DNA from: Arthrobacter sp. Leaf137
GTDB lineage: Bacteria; Actinomycetota; Actinomycetes; Actinomycetales; Micrococcaceae
Reading direction: 5' to 3'
DNA length: 64,000 nucleotides
Assembly: GCF_001423525.1 (NCBI RefSeq)
Contig: NZ_LMOI01000004.1
Coordinates: forward strand, 50,714-114,713
The notes under the pieces are model-generated. The model was given only the letters and a program-made list of their open reading frames with translations, ran no database searches and was not told the origin of the DNA. Positions 62,812 through 64,000 of the stretch are shown one piece after another. The translations under genes and the position numbers were made by a program. Position 1 is the first letter of the stretch. Each line of letters starts with the position of its first letter.

Positions 62812-63549
62812 ATGAAAAGTATCCGCGAGCAGGCCTCTGATGCCGAGCAGAACGCCGAGCTTGGACCCGGCAACGATGAACGGTTCTCCGGCTACGGCGT
62901 GATGGGGCTGCCCTTCAGCTCGGGCCACGTCCTGGCTATGCGCCGGTTTCCTGTGAACAGTGTTGGACCTGGGTACACCTCGGTGTGGCTGCGCCGCCCG
63001 TCCGGTGCCTGGAGCATCTACGCCGATGCACCGCCCGAGCAATCCTGCGCCCGCTATTTCGGTTCGGCCCTCGAGTCCACCGTCCAATGTCCGGTGACCG
63101 TGGCTTGGACAGGCGACTCCAGCGTCAGTGTGACCATCGGCCGCGAACTGGAGCTGGCGTGGCATGTGGACCTGGCGTCCACACCCATTACCCGCTCCAT
63201 GACACTGGTGATGAGCGCGCTGCCAGCTCCCCTTCTGGAGAGCACAGGGTTCCTGAAGTCCATGAGCGTCGCCGCTGGCCCGATGCTCGGAGCTGGCCGT
63301 CTGGGCCTCGCCGGCGACGTCCCGAACGGTCAGGGCTTCCGGGCCAAGCCTCGGCAGATGTGGTTCATATCGGGCAGCTCCGCGACGGTGGGCGGCGAAG
63401 ACCTGGGCACCATGCGTCCGTTGACCAGGCAGACCCGGCTGGGCGACTTCTGGATTCCGCAGCGCGGCATCTTCGTCATCGGCGCCTCGTCCTTTGATAG
63501 GTACGACGCCGGCAGGCACCTTCCAGCCTCAACCCGCCGCGCCGCCTGA
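62812..63549 (+). CDS. Conserved protein of unknown function
   Basis: 245-residue protein. ATG start six bases after GGAGG. N-terminal FSGYGVMGLPFSSGHVLAMR and SVWLRRPSGAWSIYADAPPEQSCARYFG, a beta-rich middle and a Gly/Arg-rich C-terminal end (RLGLAGDVPNGQGFRAKPRQMWF). No signal peptide, membrane segment or catalytic motif is obvious. I recall similar sequences in other actinobacteria and soil bacteria without a named function. Lies alone between the two dispersed-repeat copies. Confidence 0.72.
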   Translation: MKSIREQASDAEQNAELGPGNDERFSGYGVMGLPFSSGHVLAMRRFPVNSVGPGYTSVWLRRPSGAWSIYADAPPEQSCARYFGSALESTVQCPVTVAWTGDSSVSVTIGRELELAWHVDLASTPITRSMTLVMSALPAPLLESTGFLKSMSVAAGPMLGAGRLGLAGDVPNGQGFRAKPRQMWFISGSSATVGGEDLGTMRPLTRQTRLGDFWIPQRGIFVIGASSFDRYDAGRHLPASTRRAA

Positions 63550-63558
63550 CCACCAGTC

Positions 63559-63720
63559 GACGCGCGCTCACTTGTGGCGGCTGTCCTTGGGACGCGTGCT
63601 CGTTGGTGGCGGTTGCCTGGGCATTTGTTGCGCTATCGGTTAGGGGTCCTGAGAGCGGGTGTTGGGTGCCCGTTGTGATGGGGCATCGGGGGTGGTCGTT
63701 CCGTGGTTTGAGTGGGGGTG
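63559..63720 (+). repeat. Dispersed repeat element, copy 2
   Basis: Second copy of the element at 61911-62075, with the exact 15-mer GCTCACTTGTGGCGG at 63566-63580 and a variant GCTCGTTGGTGGCGG at 63598-63612. An inverted exact 15-mer lies at 63796-63810 and a variant at 63763-63777, so the region could fold into a large hairpin before the rRNA terminator. Confidence 0.85.
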
Positions 63721-63762
63721 TGGGTGGGAATCGCCGCGGGTGGGAGCGGGTTCGGGTGGGAC

Positions 63763-63810
63763 CCGCCATGAGTGAGCGGGGGTCCGGGGTGGGTGCCGCC
63801 ACAAGTGAGC
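63763..63810 (-). repeat. Inverted copies of the repeat core
   Basis: CCGCCATGAGTGAGC (63763-63777, variant) and CCGCCACAAGTGAGC (63796-63810, exact) are reverse complements of the core GCTCACTTGTGGCGG found in the two larger copies. Confidence 0.75.
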
Positions 63811-63862
63811 GGGGGTGTGGGCTACCAGGAGTCGGCCGGGGTTTGTGGTGGTGGTTAAAGTG

Positions 63863-63894
63863 GTAGGGCCCTGACAGTTGTGTCAGGGCCCTAC
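63863..63894 (-). terminator. rRNA operon terminator
   Basis: A perfect 14-base-pair stem (GTAGGGCCCTGACA and its complement) with a GTTG loop lies ten bases past the 3' end of the leftward 5S gene. A CACTTTAA stretch follows on the minus strand. Confidence 0.85.
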
Positions 63895-63903
63895 TCAATG
63901 TTT

Positions 63904-64000
63904 GTCCGGCGGTGTCCTACTCTCCCACACCCTCCCGGGTGCAGTACCATCGGCGCTGTGGGTCTTAGCTTCCGGGTTCGGAATGGGACCGGGCGTTTCC
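63904..64000 (-). rRNA. rrf: 5S ribosomal RNA (5' end outside window)
   Basis: The minus strand contains GGAAACGCCCGGTCCCATTC, CCGAACCCGGAAGCTAAG, GCCGATGGTACTGCACCCGG and GGGAGAGTAGGACACCGCCG, the conserved 5S blocks. The gene runs leftwards, so 23S and 16S should lie to the right of the window. Confidence 0.97.

Noticed and set aside
63603..63866. 87-residue Gly/Val/Trp-rich frame in the repeat region
   Set aside because: Low-complexity translation of a non-coding repeat element.

Overview
The window is high-GC chromosomal DNA from an actinobacterium, most likely an Arthrobacter or Pseudarthrobacter (Micrococcaceae). The evidence is the protein sequences, the frequent GTG starts, and gene order. 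From memory, long stretches match the M. tuberculosis order around murE-mraZ, idsA2-Rv2175c-pknL-aroG-plsC-fadD15, gcvH-garA-ftsR-DUF151-merR, and Rv1691-tlyA-recN-pyrG-xerD-parA-scpAB-cmk-engA. MurE carries a DDPH motif instead of DNPR, which fits the lysine-type wall of this family.

Layout. 1-5772: start of the division and cell-wall cluster, read leftwards (mraZ, rsmH, ftsL, ftsI, murE), with a three-box MraZ operator. 6027-11576: DUF3040 membrane protein, DinB polymerase, a lipoprotein coupled to a polyprenyl synthase, an Rv2175c-like DNA-binding protein and a LysM transglycosylase. 11678-24966: PASTA kinase, class II DAHP synthase, acyltransferase, two tandem hydrolases, ROK glucokinase, long-chain acyl-CoA ligase behind a 20-bp palindrome, and pyruvate carboxylase. 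25268-30279: orphan ParA, MerR regulator, DUF151 nuclease, FtsR, GarA, GcvH and an Fpg/Nei glycosylase. 30280-31308: a gene-poor stretch, a small secreted protein and tRNA-Pro(GGG).

31467-39272, read leftwards: parA-scpA-scpB-pseudouridine synthase-tyrA-cmk-plsC-der, a tightly coupled segregation and translation-linked operon. 39493-49787 is a metabolic insert in the otherwise conserved order: a C4-dicarboxylate carrier with a divergent CitA/DcuS-type two-component system, then the methylcitrate cycle for propionate (prpE divergent from gntR-prpD-prpB-prpC) with paired GntR-type operators. 49881-61659: Nudix hydrolases, a membrane protein, xerD, pyrG, recN, nadK, tlyA, a HAD phosphatase and a TPR protein with four 40-residue RG/D-rich repeats. 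61660-64000: a repeat-rich end with two ~160-bp copies of a dispersed element flanking three small genes, then the leftward 5S rRNA of an rRNA operon.

Themes are cell-wall growth and division (dcw cluster, LysM hydrolase, Ser/Thr kinase with likely substrates Rv2175c and GarA), chromosome segregation (two ParA-type ATPases, ScpAB, XerD), and central carbon entry (pyc, prp, dctA, glucokinase). I found no phage, insertion sequence, CRISPR array or clear defence system. The least explained parts are the dispersed repeat beside the rRNA operon, the repeat-bearing TPR protein, several long perfect inverted repeats, and the gene-poor stretch at 30280-30843.
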